Source: Cornus controversa
Lineage: Eukaryota > Streptophyta > Magnoliopsida > Cornales > Cornaceae
Direction: 5' to 3'
NCBI GenBank assembly: GCA_026545225.1
Contig: CM048846.1
Location: 38,327,501-38,391,500, forward strand
Length of the DNA stretch: 64,000 nucleotides
Shown: one piece after another, positions 22,900-33,745 of the stretch
How positions within the stretch are numbered: position 1 is the first letter of the stretch
How the letters are laid out: every line of letters begins with the position of its first letter
Notes under the pieces: generated by a model
Databases searched by the model: none
What the model saw: only the letters and a program-made list of their open reading frames with translations
Told to the model about the DNA's origin: nothing
Made by a program: the position numbers and the translations under genes

Positions 22900-23110
22900 G
22901 TGGCAAACTTGCAGACAAAAAGGTCAACCACAACTAACATGGAATGAAGTGATGAGAAATGATTTTTAAAAATTAAATTTAGTAGGAGAAATAATTTGTG
23001 ATAGAAAATATTAGAAAAAGAGAATCCACGTGGCCGATCTCGTTGGTACAGGATAAAGGCAAGGATGACGACGACGACGACACTTACAGACATTCCCCCA
23101 TCCTAATAGA
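22900..23110 (+). pseudogene. RTE-like LINE C-terminal scrap
   Basis: On the plus strand KGQPQLTWNEVMRNDF resembles the RGRPK.TW.EVV..D motif that ends RTE proteins. After stops it continues with RIHVADLVGTG and a GAC-rich run (GACGACGACGACGAC near 23066), equivalent to the W..RIHVADP..LG tail and simple-repeat end. Only about 70 codons remain. The match is short, so the family call is tentative. Confidence 0.5.
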
Positions 23111-24957
23111 GTTGTGATGTAGTGCCAACATGGTAGCTGACACGTGGATGTCTAGGTGGCTTAATTGGAAGTTCTAGGGTTGTATATGAAATAGGTTGGA
23201 ATGGATTGTGCATAGTAAGTTATATTTAATTTAAAATTGCCATCTTTGTGTATTGTGTTAAAGTCGGGAATTGTAGTCATCATTGGTGTGGAGGACAAGA
23301 TTAGGACTTATGTCTATACGTTGTGGAAGATGAACTTTGCTTTATGTTGATATTTGATATTATAAAGCAGGTCATTTGGACACTTGCTGGCTCTTCGTTT
23401 TTCGTTGTTTCCTTGTGGGAGAGTGTAATAACCCAAAATATGAGGGATATTTATATAATTATATATAGATGGAGATATACCTACATAATATAGAAGCTTG
23501 GTATAATAAGGACAAAAATTCTAATCTAACGGTCAAAAGTGGTTAAAAAACCAATCATGTGGTTCAAAATGTCTTTTGCTATCTACGGTCTAAAATCATT
23601 CTACCTAACGATCACGGTTGCGAGTGTATGATAGTGTCGTAGGCACGGGTATACACTAGTGTATATAGTGTGTGTATATATATATATAATGATATATATA
23701 TATATATATAATTATATTAGTAGTGCTATTATATATAGGCAAAAGTGCATAATACCCCCCTAAGGTTCACGGAATGAGCAAAATACCCCCCTAGGGTTTA
23801 TAAGTGAACAAATCAGTCTTACTTGTTTAAAAAATGAGCAAGTTGCCCCCTGCTTTTGACCCGAGAGCAAATTTTGGCTAATGATGAAGTGCATTTACCA
23901 AAATGTCCTTTATAATTGATTTTTTTTAAAAATTAAAGAAATATAAAATACCAAAACTAACCACAACGTGTAAACCGATCCATATCCCAAAATATTCAAG
24001 TGTTTGAGATGTGTTTGTGTGGTGGTTTGTTCAATGCTAAAAGAGAGAATCTAGGAAAATGCGATCTAGGGCTTCAGACCAGTGCAAATTTGGATCTAAA
24101 GTTTGAGTTCACAATTTGCTGTTTGCCATTGGATTTGCAAGTTATTCTTCAAATATGTAAGTTGACTATATTTCTCTATTACATTTATCACTTTTAGATC
24201 TTTTTTTTTTTTAGCATGGGGGTGCTTTCAGTGCACATAAATCATCGCTACCCCCAAATCGTCCACCACCACTGGTGGCTATAGTATCTGTGGTGTTTGT
24301 CCAATTTTATTTCCTTTCTCTCTCTTCTCTTTCAACCACCTGCTTCATCTCTCACTTCTCCACCCACAACCACCACCGCGACCAACACACACTCTCTCTC
24401 CACCACCATCCCCTTCTCTACCCACAACTACCACCCCTCTTCTGAATCTATGTTGGTGGTATAAACCCGTAAAGCCAATAAAATCAACCAAAAATTCTAA
24501 GTAAATTAGTCCAATTTCAAAACAAAAAGAGAAGGAAAATAAAGAACAAATTAACACAAAAATTAAGAGAGACATGAAATTTTTTTGGCATATGTGAATC
24601 TACAAAATCAATTCTAGGAAAAATTACAGTAAATAAAATAATACCATCAATTTTTTGCAAGATTTTCTTCACTTTGTGTTTACACCCATCATAGTGGATG
24701 TTCACTTTCATAACACAAGTCCGCATGTACAACAAAAAAACAGAGAATACAACCTGAGTGAAGAAAGAATCATATACAAATGGAAAAAAATAAACACTCC
24801 TCTGAAGAGAGAATCCACATACAAAGGAAAATAATTGCATATGTTTGGTAAAGAAAGGAAAAAACATAAAAAAGAAAGAGCACTCTTTATCTTTGAGTCC
24901 AAAACAAGCAAATCAAGTTAATATAATAATATAAACAAACAGTTGTATGAAGGAAAC
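23111..24957. other. Unassigned sequence with simple repeats
   Basis: No gene was recognised. It contains a TA microsatellite (about 23660-23712) and a phrase typical of dispersed plant repeats (GCATAATACCCCCCTAAGGT near 23750, echoed by AAAATACCCCCCTAGGG). There is also a CCACCA/CTCTCT-rich patch at 24310-24440 and a T/A-rich stretch leading to the Athila-like element. Short open frames here look like chance. Confidence 0.5.
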
Positions 24958-26383
24958 TGATAAGTGTTCAATTCTATGCATTTGAACCCTCTTTCTTACA
25001 TACGTTAGTTCCATTTTCGCGTTTACCGAGATATATTTACGGTATTTTTGTGTTTTTGATGTTTTGCAGGTATTGGAGTAAATGGAGCAAAGTTGGAAGC
25101 CTTCTACAGTCAAGAGAAGAAATCAGAAAATGCAGCCCAAGGCATCTCGATCAATCGAGATGTTGATCTCGATTAATCGAAATCTCGATTGATCGAGATC
25201 TCATTTCGATTGATCAAAATCTCGATAAATCGAGATTCAATCTCGATCAATCGAGATGCTGCAGAGCCCACTTGGCCATTTGCTCACCTGCTCTCCCACT
25301 TGCAACAAAATCCCCCTTTTTGCACGACTTAGGGGGATTGTCTGACTTGAACAAGACTTTTGGGGGCCTTCTTGATACAAGAGATATATATAATGATATA
25401 TATATATATATATGGTGGGCCCCAAAGGAGAAAAAGGAGCCAAAAAGCACCAAAAGTCCCACATATCTCATATCTCACAACACACATCAGATACTAGAGG
25501 AGAGACCTTCGGGAGAGGAAGAGAAAGAGCTGAACCAGACCAAGAAGCTTCATTCTTTTCATCAATGGAAGGGTGCAAGGCAACCATGAGCAGCTAACTC
25601 TTCTACTAGGGTGTTGGTTTCAACCCCTAGCCATGTAAACTTGTTCATCTTTGTAGCTCTTGGGATTTGTAATTAAATGTTGATTATTTAGCCTAGTGAT
25701 TATGTACACAAATACATCTCTTATATATATTCATTTGATTTGGAATTTATTCTTGTCTTAGAGTAGATTTTGTCACTTGGATGCACAACATTTGCATATT
25801 CCACAAGAAGTGTAAATGATGGCTAGATAATGGTGTTTAAATGAATGTGTGATGTTAGTTTGTATAGACCATGCCAAGACAAGGTAGTTTGGATGCATGT
25901 AGTGTTCACTTAGAGAGTAGAGTAATTAGGTAGTTAGTTAGGTTGAAGAGCTATGCTTGTTGAAGATGGATTATGATAGGTTAGCACACACATTGATCTT
26001 TTGATATGTCATTGAGGTCACAAGCCTAATGACATTGTTAGACATTTAATTAATGAATCCCATGCTTGCTACACTTATGAACATGTGAATGGCTAGTGGT
26101 GGAAACCAACCCTAGTTCTCTCTCCCAACTTTAAACCCTTTACTTTTCTTGTCATTTCATTCATGCAATAGTTTTTAAACACAAATTCAAAAATCTATTT
26201 TTTTTCGAATTAAAGTAGAATTAATCTTCCTTTAAGACAATTGCGACTAGTCCTCGTGGGATCGATACCCTCTATATAGAACCTTATCTACAAAGATTCG
26301 TGCTCTTGCGAGTGGTTTAATTATATTTTGATAAAAAAAGGGCAAAATTAAGCTTTCAATATAATTTAGTTCCGACCACATCA
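24958..26383 (+). repeat. 5' LTR of Athila-like element (1426 bp)
   Basis: The LTR contains the dyad array (25143-25258), then about 130 bp later a TA-rich TATA region (25384-25413), and near its end TTGCGAGTGGTTTAATTAT, the conserved Athila-type tail also seen in the solo LTR at 2264. Open frames crossing it are artefacts. Confidence 0.93.
25143..25258. repeat. TCGATTGATCGA dyad array in LTR U3
   Basis: About six tandem dyads of the type ATCTCGATYRATCGAGAT lie at roughly 18-22-bp spacing. The 3' LTR copy (33931-34025) lacks one repeat's worth of sequence, as expected from slippage or recombination between units. The array lies upstream of the TA-rich promoter candidate. Confidence 0.9.
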
Positions 26384-26389
26384 AAATTT

Positions 26390-26407
26390 TGGCGCCATTG
26401 CCGGGGA
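26390..26407 (+). promoter_or_regulatory. Primer binding site, tRNA-Asp type
   Basis: TGGCGCCATTGCCGGGGA lies 6 bp after the 5' LTR. It matches, apart from one base, the TGGCGCCGTTGCCGGGGA site complementary to the 3' end of plant tRNA-Asp that Athila elements use. Confidence 0.85.
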
Positions 26408-26668
26408 CTACGGTTTTATTGTCGCTATTGGAAGATTAAATCTAGTTTAATTCTTAGGCTAGAAATTCTTTCATTCTTTTTGTATATATTTTGTTCTTAT
26501 TTCTCAAGCTTCTTGATTTTAGGTATACCACATAGCGGGCATCAAAGAGAAGTAAACTTGGAACCCTTTGTGAGTATAACGCCTAAAATTAGTGGTTCGA
26601 ATTCATTCATTCTTTTTGTAAAGATTATTGTTACTTTATGTATTGAGGTGTTGTTCGATTGTTAATGC

Positions 26669-29509
26669 ATGCTAGGTAGACGGTCCTTGTCACTTCCTTT
26701 GCTTCCGTGTAACATTGAACTTGAACGAACACTTAGACAACGTAGAGGAACCTCTAGGGACCCTATATTGCCTAGGACTGAAAACATGGATCCAAATGAG
26801 AGACAACCTCCCGGACTACCTCCTTTTAATCATGAACAACCACCTCCACCACCACCTCCCCAAGGAAAGTTGCTTATGGACTTTTACCTTCCGACTACAT
26901 TTGAAGTACCTTCATGTATTAAATTTCCGAATGTGGCGGCAAATCAATTCGAAATAAAGTCCTCCACCATCAATCTTCTTAATAGCTTCCACGGTCTTCC
27001 TAATGAAGATCCGTACCGGCACTTAGATTATTTCCTTTTCGTGTGTTCCACTATTCGTGTACCACACTTTACGGAGGATGATCTAAAGCTGCGTATGTTC
27101 CCCTTCTCCCTAAAAGATAAAGCTAGAAGTTGGTTCAACTCCTTAGAACCTAACTCAATCCATTCTTGGGCGGAGATACAAATAGAGTTCTTAAAAAAAT
27201 ACTTCCCAATGGGTAAGACAAGTGGTATTCGGCGAGCAATCACCGGATTCACCCAAATTGACCAAGAACAATTCCATGAGACGTGGGAGAGGTTAAAGGA
27301 TCTTTTGAAATCTTGTCCGCATCATGCTGTCCCAAAATGGCAGCTAGTGCAAAGTTTTTATGATGGGGTGAGTGAGCAACACAGACAAATGATAGATTCC
27401 GCGTGTGGGGGTGGATATCTTTTGAAAAGCCCCGATGAGGCATGGAAATTTTTTCAAACCCTAAGCAACAATTCAGCTCAACGCTCCTCTACTAGGAAAG
27501 GGAAGGCCACCCAACCTTGTAGAGGAGTGCATGAAATATCACGGGTGGATGAGGTTGCCATGCAAGTAGAAGCCCTATCCCGAAAAATGGATTTAATCAT
27601 GAAAAATGGGCTGCCTACTCCAAACCAATCTGTCCAAAATTAGGAAGGGTGTTCGTTTTGCTATAGTACTTCACATTTCGTGCGAGATTGTCCTATTGCC
27701 GGGCAATCTCCTGATTATGCTCAAGAGCAAGCGAATGCCCTGTACTCTAAACAAATGAATGATCCATATTCAAACACGTACAATCCTGGTTATAAGAACC
27801 ATCCGGCTTTCTCATGAAAACCTCAAGAATCAAGTTCCTCTTTCCAAGGGCAAAACTCTTTTAATTCTCTCTCTCAACAGCCTCATTATAGGCCAAACCC
27901 TCAACCTTACAATCAAAGATCTAATTACCAACAACCACCACCTCCTCCGAGAAGCCAAAGCTTTGAAGAAAGAGTGATAAGCAATATTGAGGCCAACACC
28001 CGCTTATTGCAAACTCACTCTCAATCAATCTCTAAGCTTGAAGCCAATGCTCAATCTATGGCTAGGTTAGAGGCTCAAATAGGGCAACTAGCTAATGCCT
28101 TAAATAGAAGGGAGGAAGGTAAGTTGCCGAGTCAACCGGTGGCGAACCCCAAAGGTGTCCATATGATTGAAGATCCATCATCTTCAACTTGTAATGCTCC
28201 TCCGGAGCAAGTTCAATCAATCACAACCTTAAGGAGTGGTAAAATCATTAATTCCAAAGTAGGGGAGGAAGAGAGAAAGGAATTCCAAGAGCAACCTAAA
28301 AATCCAAAAGAATCCCAATTAAATCCAAAATTATTTCCGTTAAATCCAAATTTGCAAAATACCCCTTCAAATCCAAAAGGAAAGGCAAGTGAAGTTGGAT
28401 CGTCATCGATTCCAAATCTTGACACCTCTTATGAACCTCTGGTTCCTTTTCCTCAAAGATTGAAGGAACCTTCTCATTTCGGGAAGCAAGGAGAGAAAAT
28501 CCAAGACATGATGGAGATCTTTAAATAAGTAAAGATCAATCTCCCTCTCCTTGATGCTATTCGACAAATTCCCTCCTATGCGAAATTATTGAAGGACTTG
28601 TGCACTCAAAAGCGCAAATCTAGGAATAATGTTCCTAAGAAAGTCCTCTTAACTGAGCACATAAGCTCCATTTTTCAACACCAAGCCCCTCCTAAATTCA
28701 AAGATCCAGGTGCTCCGACCATTTCGTGCACCATCGGAAATCAATCCTTTGAAAAAGCACTTCTTGATCTAGGGGCTAGTGTCAATTTGCTTCCATTCTT
28801 AGTTTACCAACAACTAGGTTTGGGGGAACTCAAGCATACCACGGTTATGTTGTAACTTGCCGACCGTTCGGTGAAGCAACCACGTGGCATCATTGAGGAT
28901 GTCATCATTCAAGTGGACAAATTCTATTTTTCGGTGGACTTCATAGTCCTTGACACGGAACCGGTCCAAAACCCAAATCATCATATTCCTATAATTCTAG
29001 GTTGTCCATTCTTGGGCACGGCAAACGCTTGCGTTAATTGCCGTACCGGGGTGATGGACATCTCTTTTGGGAATATGAAAGTCCGCTTGAACATCTTCAA
29101 TGCTTCCCACCACACATCCGACGATGAAAGTGAGTTCTTTGGTGTCGATGTTGTGGAAGACCTTGTTCAAGAAGCACTCCCTTCTATTCTTTCCAAGGAT
29201 CCTGTAGAGGCATGCCTAAATCGCTTCAACTGTGACAATTTTGACATTGAGCAAGCCATATGTGAAGTCAATTCCATTCTCGATGTTAATACTGTCATGG
29301 ATTTGCCTAAATGGAGATTTCCAAGAGACCCCTTTCCTCCGTTGATTAATTCCGTCGCTCCCCACGGAGCGGTGGAATTGAAGGACTTGAAAGACGGCTC
29401 ATTGTTCAAAGTAAACGGGCAGCGCTTAAAAGTGTGTGTGGATGACCAAGTCACCACCGAATACGTGGATGTCGTCACCTTGACGGATCCCGTGTATTTT
29501 GACTCGTGA
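26669..29509 (+). pseudogene. gag-pro: Athila gag-protease fused to pol tail, with stops
   Basis: One reading frame runs the whole length with in-frame stops at 27641 (TAG), about 27817 (TGA), 28526 (TAA) and 28853 (TAA). The ATG at 26786 is an alternative start. The Athila gag core spans residues 90-250 (INLLNSFHGLPNEDPYRHL, FPFSLKDKARSWFNSL, CPHHAVPKWQLVQSFYDGV). A perfect C-x2-C-x4-H-x4-C knuckle is at 27650-27691, just after the first stop. The protease motif is ALLDLGASVNLLP (28766), with L where T or S is usual. Past about 29310 the frame changes to PHGAVELKD and FKVNGQRLK (29405), normally found after integrase. About 2 kb of RT, RNase H and integrase is therefore missing. Confidence 0.9.
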
Positions 29510-29678
29510 GCCGATCCAGACGTCGTGCCATAGACGTGTAAGGTGGCGAAGCCATGGTAGCTATCATGCTTCCATGATGTCCCTTTAATCCAAAGTAGGT
29601 GTGTATCTAAGCAATGTAGTATCTAATTCCCAAATATCCAAGTCCCTGAAGCATAACTCAAGCTGACTATTTTTGAGC
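29510..29678. other. Spacer after pol tail
   Basis: Short non-coding stretch between the stop of the pol tail and the internal dyad array. Confidence 0.5.
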
Positions 29679-30064
29679 ATCTCGATTGATCGAAACCAGG
29701 ATCTCGATCAATCGAGATTTCGATTGATCGAGATCTCAATCTCGATTGATCAAAAAATTGCAGAGATTTGCCAAGTCCAAATTAGTCCCGAGAGGTAGTA
29801 TTCTTCGATTGCACTTCGATAGGTCTTCGATCGATCAAAAATTTCGATTGATCGAAATGGGATTTCGATTGATCGAAATAAAATTTTGATTGAATGAATT
29901 AAATGTTCGATTGATCGAAGTAAAAATGTGATTCAGTGAAGGAATTTTTGATTGATCGAAGAGACAATCTCGATTGATCGAAGCTGATTTTGATTGATCG
30001 AAGCGAGATCTCGATCAATCGAAATCTTGATTGATCGATATGCACATCTCGATCAATCGAGATG
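29679..30064. repeat. Internal TCGATTGATCGA dyad array
   Basis: Around 15-20 copies of GATTGATCGA or its inverse TCGATCAATC are spread over 386 bp. They are denser at both ends and more diverged in the middle (GATTGAATGAA, GATTCAGTGAA). The motif is the one in this element's LTRs, but the array is three to four times longer and lies in the body, just upstream of a promoter-like region and the GC-rich ORF. Confidence 0.9.
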
Positions 30065-30077
30065 CACGCGGGGCCTG

Positions 30078-30102
30078 CACGTGAGCCAAAAATCTATTTA
30101 AA
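30078..30102 (+). promoter_or_regulatory. Candidate internal promoter: G-box and TATA
   Basis: CACGTG (30078-30083), a G-box core, is followed 11 bp later by TATTTAAA (30095-30102), with pyrimidine-rich sequence downstream. It starts 14 bp after the dyad array and about 620 bp before the GC-rich ORF. It is inferred from sequence only. Confidence 0.4.
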
Positions 30103-30323
30103 CCGTTGGGCTTCCCTCCCATTTTAAAAGACCATCCGAATTCTTCTATTCCTCCGTGTGATCCAAGCCTTCTCCAAGCACTCCCGAGCACTTGATCTAC
30201 CATTCCCGATCATCCGCCGCCATCCGACGCAGTCCGAAGCCGCCGCTAGCACTTGCGCGATCTTCTCTTCGTGGCTGCGAGTGGATTTTCTTCGGTTGAG
30301 CCGTTCATCTTCTTCCTCATGAG

Positions 30324-30712
30324 GTAAGTGATGCATGACTACATTTTGCATACTCTCTCGCCATTTTTGATAGTTTTACAGCGTAATAAACATAGTTAGA
30401 TGATGTTGGGGTGGATGGATGTGATTGCAATATCTGTAATGAGATTTTGTGGGTTTCGGGGGGTAGGAATTCATGTAGGAGTGAGATTTGGCATTCTTTT
30501 TGTTTAAAATGCTTAGTGTATGGTGTGTAACCGCGACACCTTCGTTTCGGTTGCATCCGGTCACATTGTCTATTTGAGAGCGAATTTTTTTTGCATTCTT
30601 GTCAGTACCATGGACTAGAACTTCATTTTTATTTCTATTCTTTTAGTTTAATCGTAGTTTAGCTTTCTTCTTATTCATTTTTTATTTACGTAATTTTTGG
30701 AATCAAATGCAG
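30324..30712 (+). other. Candidate 5'-UTR intron of env-like ORF
   Basis: A strong donor (GAG|GTAAGTG at 30324) and an acceptor after T/A-rich sequence (CAAATGCAG at 30712) bound 389 bp. Splicing would bring a 5' exon next to the ATG at 30727. The donor follows an ATG that would start a short upstream frame. This is predicted from splice consensus only; Athila-type env-like ORFs are thought to use spliced messages. Confidence 0.4.
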
Positions 30713-30726
30713 ACTGTTCCGAGGCT

Positions 30727-31950
30727 ATGACGAGGGTGAAGAATGACGCCGGTTCTGTTCGCGACGTGCCCGGGCGAGCCTTCCGATCTCGGAAGTTCCA
30801 CCCGGAGCAGATTTTTGACTTAGCCGAGTTCGAGAGGCGTCCCGACACCGCGTGGACGGTTGCCGAGCTCAGGAGGCGTCGCCTCGACCGGCTATGTGTG
30901 CCTCCCACCGATGTGGCACACGAGCGCCTCGTGCAGGTCTTTTACGATCATATGACCTATTCCTGTACCGCACCGGATACACTCGAGACGGTCGTGGCCA
31001 CTGTCACGATCACGATTACGCTGAGCCGGATTGCTCAGATGCTCGGCATCCCTCACCAGCAGCCGACAGACATGCTTGGCCCGGACGGCCAGCCACTTTA
31101 CAGGGCCGCACTCCCAGCAGACACGACGCTGTTCTCGATCGTGATGGACATGTGTGGCGGGGCGTTTACCACGCCCAGTCACAACTGCACGTCCAAATCG
31201 ATGTGCGCGAGCAGATATTGGTTCCTGGACACCGTTCTCCTCAAGAACGCGTGTCCGCTGCAGCACGTGGCAGAGCGCAGGGGCGACCTCCTCCGTTGCC
31301 TCTATGCTTTCCACACGGGCACGTGGGTTTCGATTCCATCGCTGATCTGGGGGCAGATGTTCAAGGTCTGGGACAGCCTCGTGAACAAGAGGATGCGGAG
31401 AGCAGTGAGTTGGCGGCTTCCCTTTCCTTTCCTGATCGCCGCTTTTCTCAGCAGTGCCAGTATACCGGTCAGTCGTACTGACATTCAGTTGGCACCGCCC
31501 ACCCGCTTCACATCTACTCAGTGGGAGCGGGTGAGGCGACACTTAGAGCGACAGGACCACCAGGGTGATCCACCAGACGATGTAGATATGGATGCCCCGG
31601 TGGAGACGGATGAGGGAGAGCCTGCAGGGGCTGAGTCCGAGGACGAGGAGATGGAGGAGGAGGAGATGGATGTCGCTGTAGAGCGACATGATATCTTAGC
31701 GACGGGCTATTCCTGCCTGGCGGCTGACGTAGAGCGGCTCCAGCAGGGTTTTGACGAGCACGTCCAGGTGACGCAGAGTTAGCTGGCAGGCATTCGGACA
31801 GACATTTCTTCTCTGGCACAGGGTCAGAGAGCGATCTTAGACGAGTTCCGAGCCTTCCGGCAGGACCTGCAGTTCCTGTTCGCTGGTCGAGCCTCCACCT
31901 CCACTTCTACTCCCACCGAGCCTCCACCACCACCACCCGCCCTCGAGTAG
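30727..31950 (+). pseudogene. GC-rich env-position ORF of Athila-like element
   Basis: From the first ATG at 30727 (MTRVKNDAGSVRDVPGRAFR) the frame is open to a TAG at 31780-31782, then continues in frame to TAG at 31948-31950. The N-terminal two thirds resemble the plant transposon protein domain often found downstream of pol in Athila elements (LVQVFYDHMTY, TLSRIAQMLGIPH, W..LVNKRMRRAVSWRLPFP). An acidic Glu/Asp stretch follows (DEEMEEEEMDV), then a possible coiled coil and a Pro-rich end. The region is much richer in G+C than its surroundings. I see no clear signal peptide or membrane anchor, so 'env-like' refers to position. Readthrough or a simple nonsense mutation would explain the internal TAG. 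Confidence 0.7.
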
Positions 31951-33745
31951 CTGCATTTTATTCATCTTTTCTGCTTTACTTTCTGTATTTTTCTTTCTTT
32001 ATTTTTCATAGGCCATGTTTAGTTTCTTTCTGAGTATTCCACCTACATGTACATTTTGTACTCAAACTCATTTTCATCTATATGGAATACATTTATATTT
32101 TCTTTTTTACCATGTGTTATCTTTACTGTCTTTATTTTTGCTTTCTGTCAATATATATGTTCTCTATACTTTGACTATGTATGTAGTACCACTTGTCTAA
32201 TTGTTATATGCGATTCAGTTGATGATTTCCGTTTATTACCGCCTGGTTTCAATTTCCAATACTGTTGAGATTGCTTCAACACAGTATGGCGGTAATAAAG
32301 AAAGGCAGCCCCTTTGCATGCTATACGTTAGCGTGCCTGGATAGTCAATATCTTGTCGCATAGACCTCTTAGACAATTGGGAAACACCAATTCAGACCCT
32401 TAGATATACAGTGATATTGGCATTGTCAGTTTGTGCATAATTATTTCATTATGTTCTATTTATCTACTTTTTGTTCCTTTTAATGCTCGTGGTATCCAGT
32501 GGGTGTTCTGTGCAGGTTTTCCTTATTTCCAAGATGGCCGCTGCTGTGGAATACCATTTTTCTCGCATTCTGCCATCCCGGTAACTTCTTTCCTTGCTCT
32601 TCTTGTCCAAACATTGAGGACAATGTTGCATATAAGTTTGGGGGTGCGGTATGCTATACCACTTGCATACGCATGCAATGTTCGGTCATTATTTTGAGTA
32701 TCATTGTAGAGCAGTTTTTCTTCTTGATATTTTTGCATGCTTGCCATGATGTCTTGCTTTTTAAAGGAAGTCATTCGAATAAATGTCTGAGGTAAATGCA
32801 GCAGGTAGTTAAGAACTTTAACATTGTAAATACCCGCACTTTTGCAAGCTTTATAGTAGGCTAGAACGGTCTACATTTTTGTCTAAATTCGAGCACGTAC
32901 AATTCATGCCCTAAATTTGTCCTTAACCGCACAAATTCGCACACATGCATTTTAAATTGTGGGGTATAAGTCTGAGGGGTAAATTTTTGAAAATTTCTGT
33001 TTTTATCTGAACAACTTAAAGAATAAGTTATTCCGGTTGTTGTAAAAAAAAAAAGAGAAATAAAAAGAGAAAAATATGCAATAAGCCTTCTCACTCAATA
33101 AACCGGATTTCTATGCCTCAAAGTAGGGAATATTCGTGTAAAAGTGTGTAAGGTTGAGCAATAATAAGCGGGTGGCTTGGTTACGCTCATCGCCTTGTAA
33201 GCTCGGTCATTAAGTCCGAGGGGTGCTTCTTCACCTAATGCCCTAAAATCAATTGGTTTGGGAGTCATTGGCCCAACGCCGCTACATGGGCTTGCAAGAA
33301 AGCAAAAAGAGCTAAGCATTGCACGGTCATCCGCACATGAGCAATCATGAATGTTTTATTATAATGAACAGCCGTGTCGAGCATTCTCAATGAGTTTTTC
33401 TCTTAAAAATAGATTTGTTCGTTTTCTTCTCCAAATATGACAAAAGCCACACGTTGGAATGCATGTTCACTTTTCAAAGAGGATTTTGGGGTTAGAATTG
33501 TTATATTTGTTCGGGCTGGCCTTTATGTGGGGACTGTCGTTCATTTATAGCTTGTGAAAGTCCATTTTTGCTAATGACCACATAGTTTTGTAATACTTGT
33601 TGCATTTGCCAAATGTGAAATGAACGGATGATCGCCCTTTATCTAGTTGATGACTGAGCATGATTAAACTTTTGTATAAGATAGTTGATTTCATTTTTGT
33701 AATATTGTATTGCTAAGGGACTACCAATATGTAAGTTTGGGGGTG
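31951..33745 (+). other. 3' untranslated region with two polypurine-like tracts
   Basis: T-rich non-coding sequence. An AACATTGAGGACAATGTTGC block (about 32610) followed by AAGTTTGGGGGTG (32634-32646) is typical of Athila 3' regions. A second AAGTTTGGGGGTG ends at 33745, immediately before the 3' LTR, and is the functional polypurine tract by position. The 1.1 kb between the two tracts has no recognised genes. Confidence 0.65.

Noticed and set aside
25143..25258. CRISPR-like regularly spaced palindromic repeats
   Set aside because: The units are near-contiguous dyads without unique spacers or cas genes, in a plant retrotransposon LTR.
25237..25597. Overlapping frames on both strands in the Athila-like LTR, repeated at 33989-34362
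   Set aside because: They occur in both LTR copies, overlap the promoter region and TA-rich repeat, and have no protein motifs.
30852..31542. Alternative long frames on both strands over the GC-rich ORF
   Set aside because: High G+C makes stop codons rare in every frame; only the frame from 30727 resembles the plant transposon protein and sits correctly in the element.
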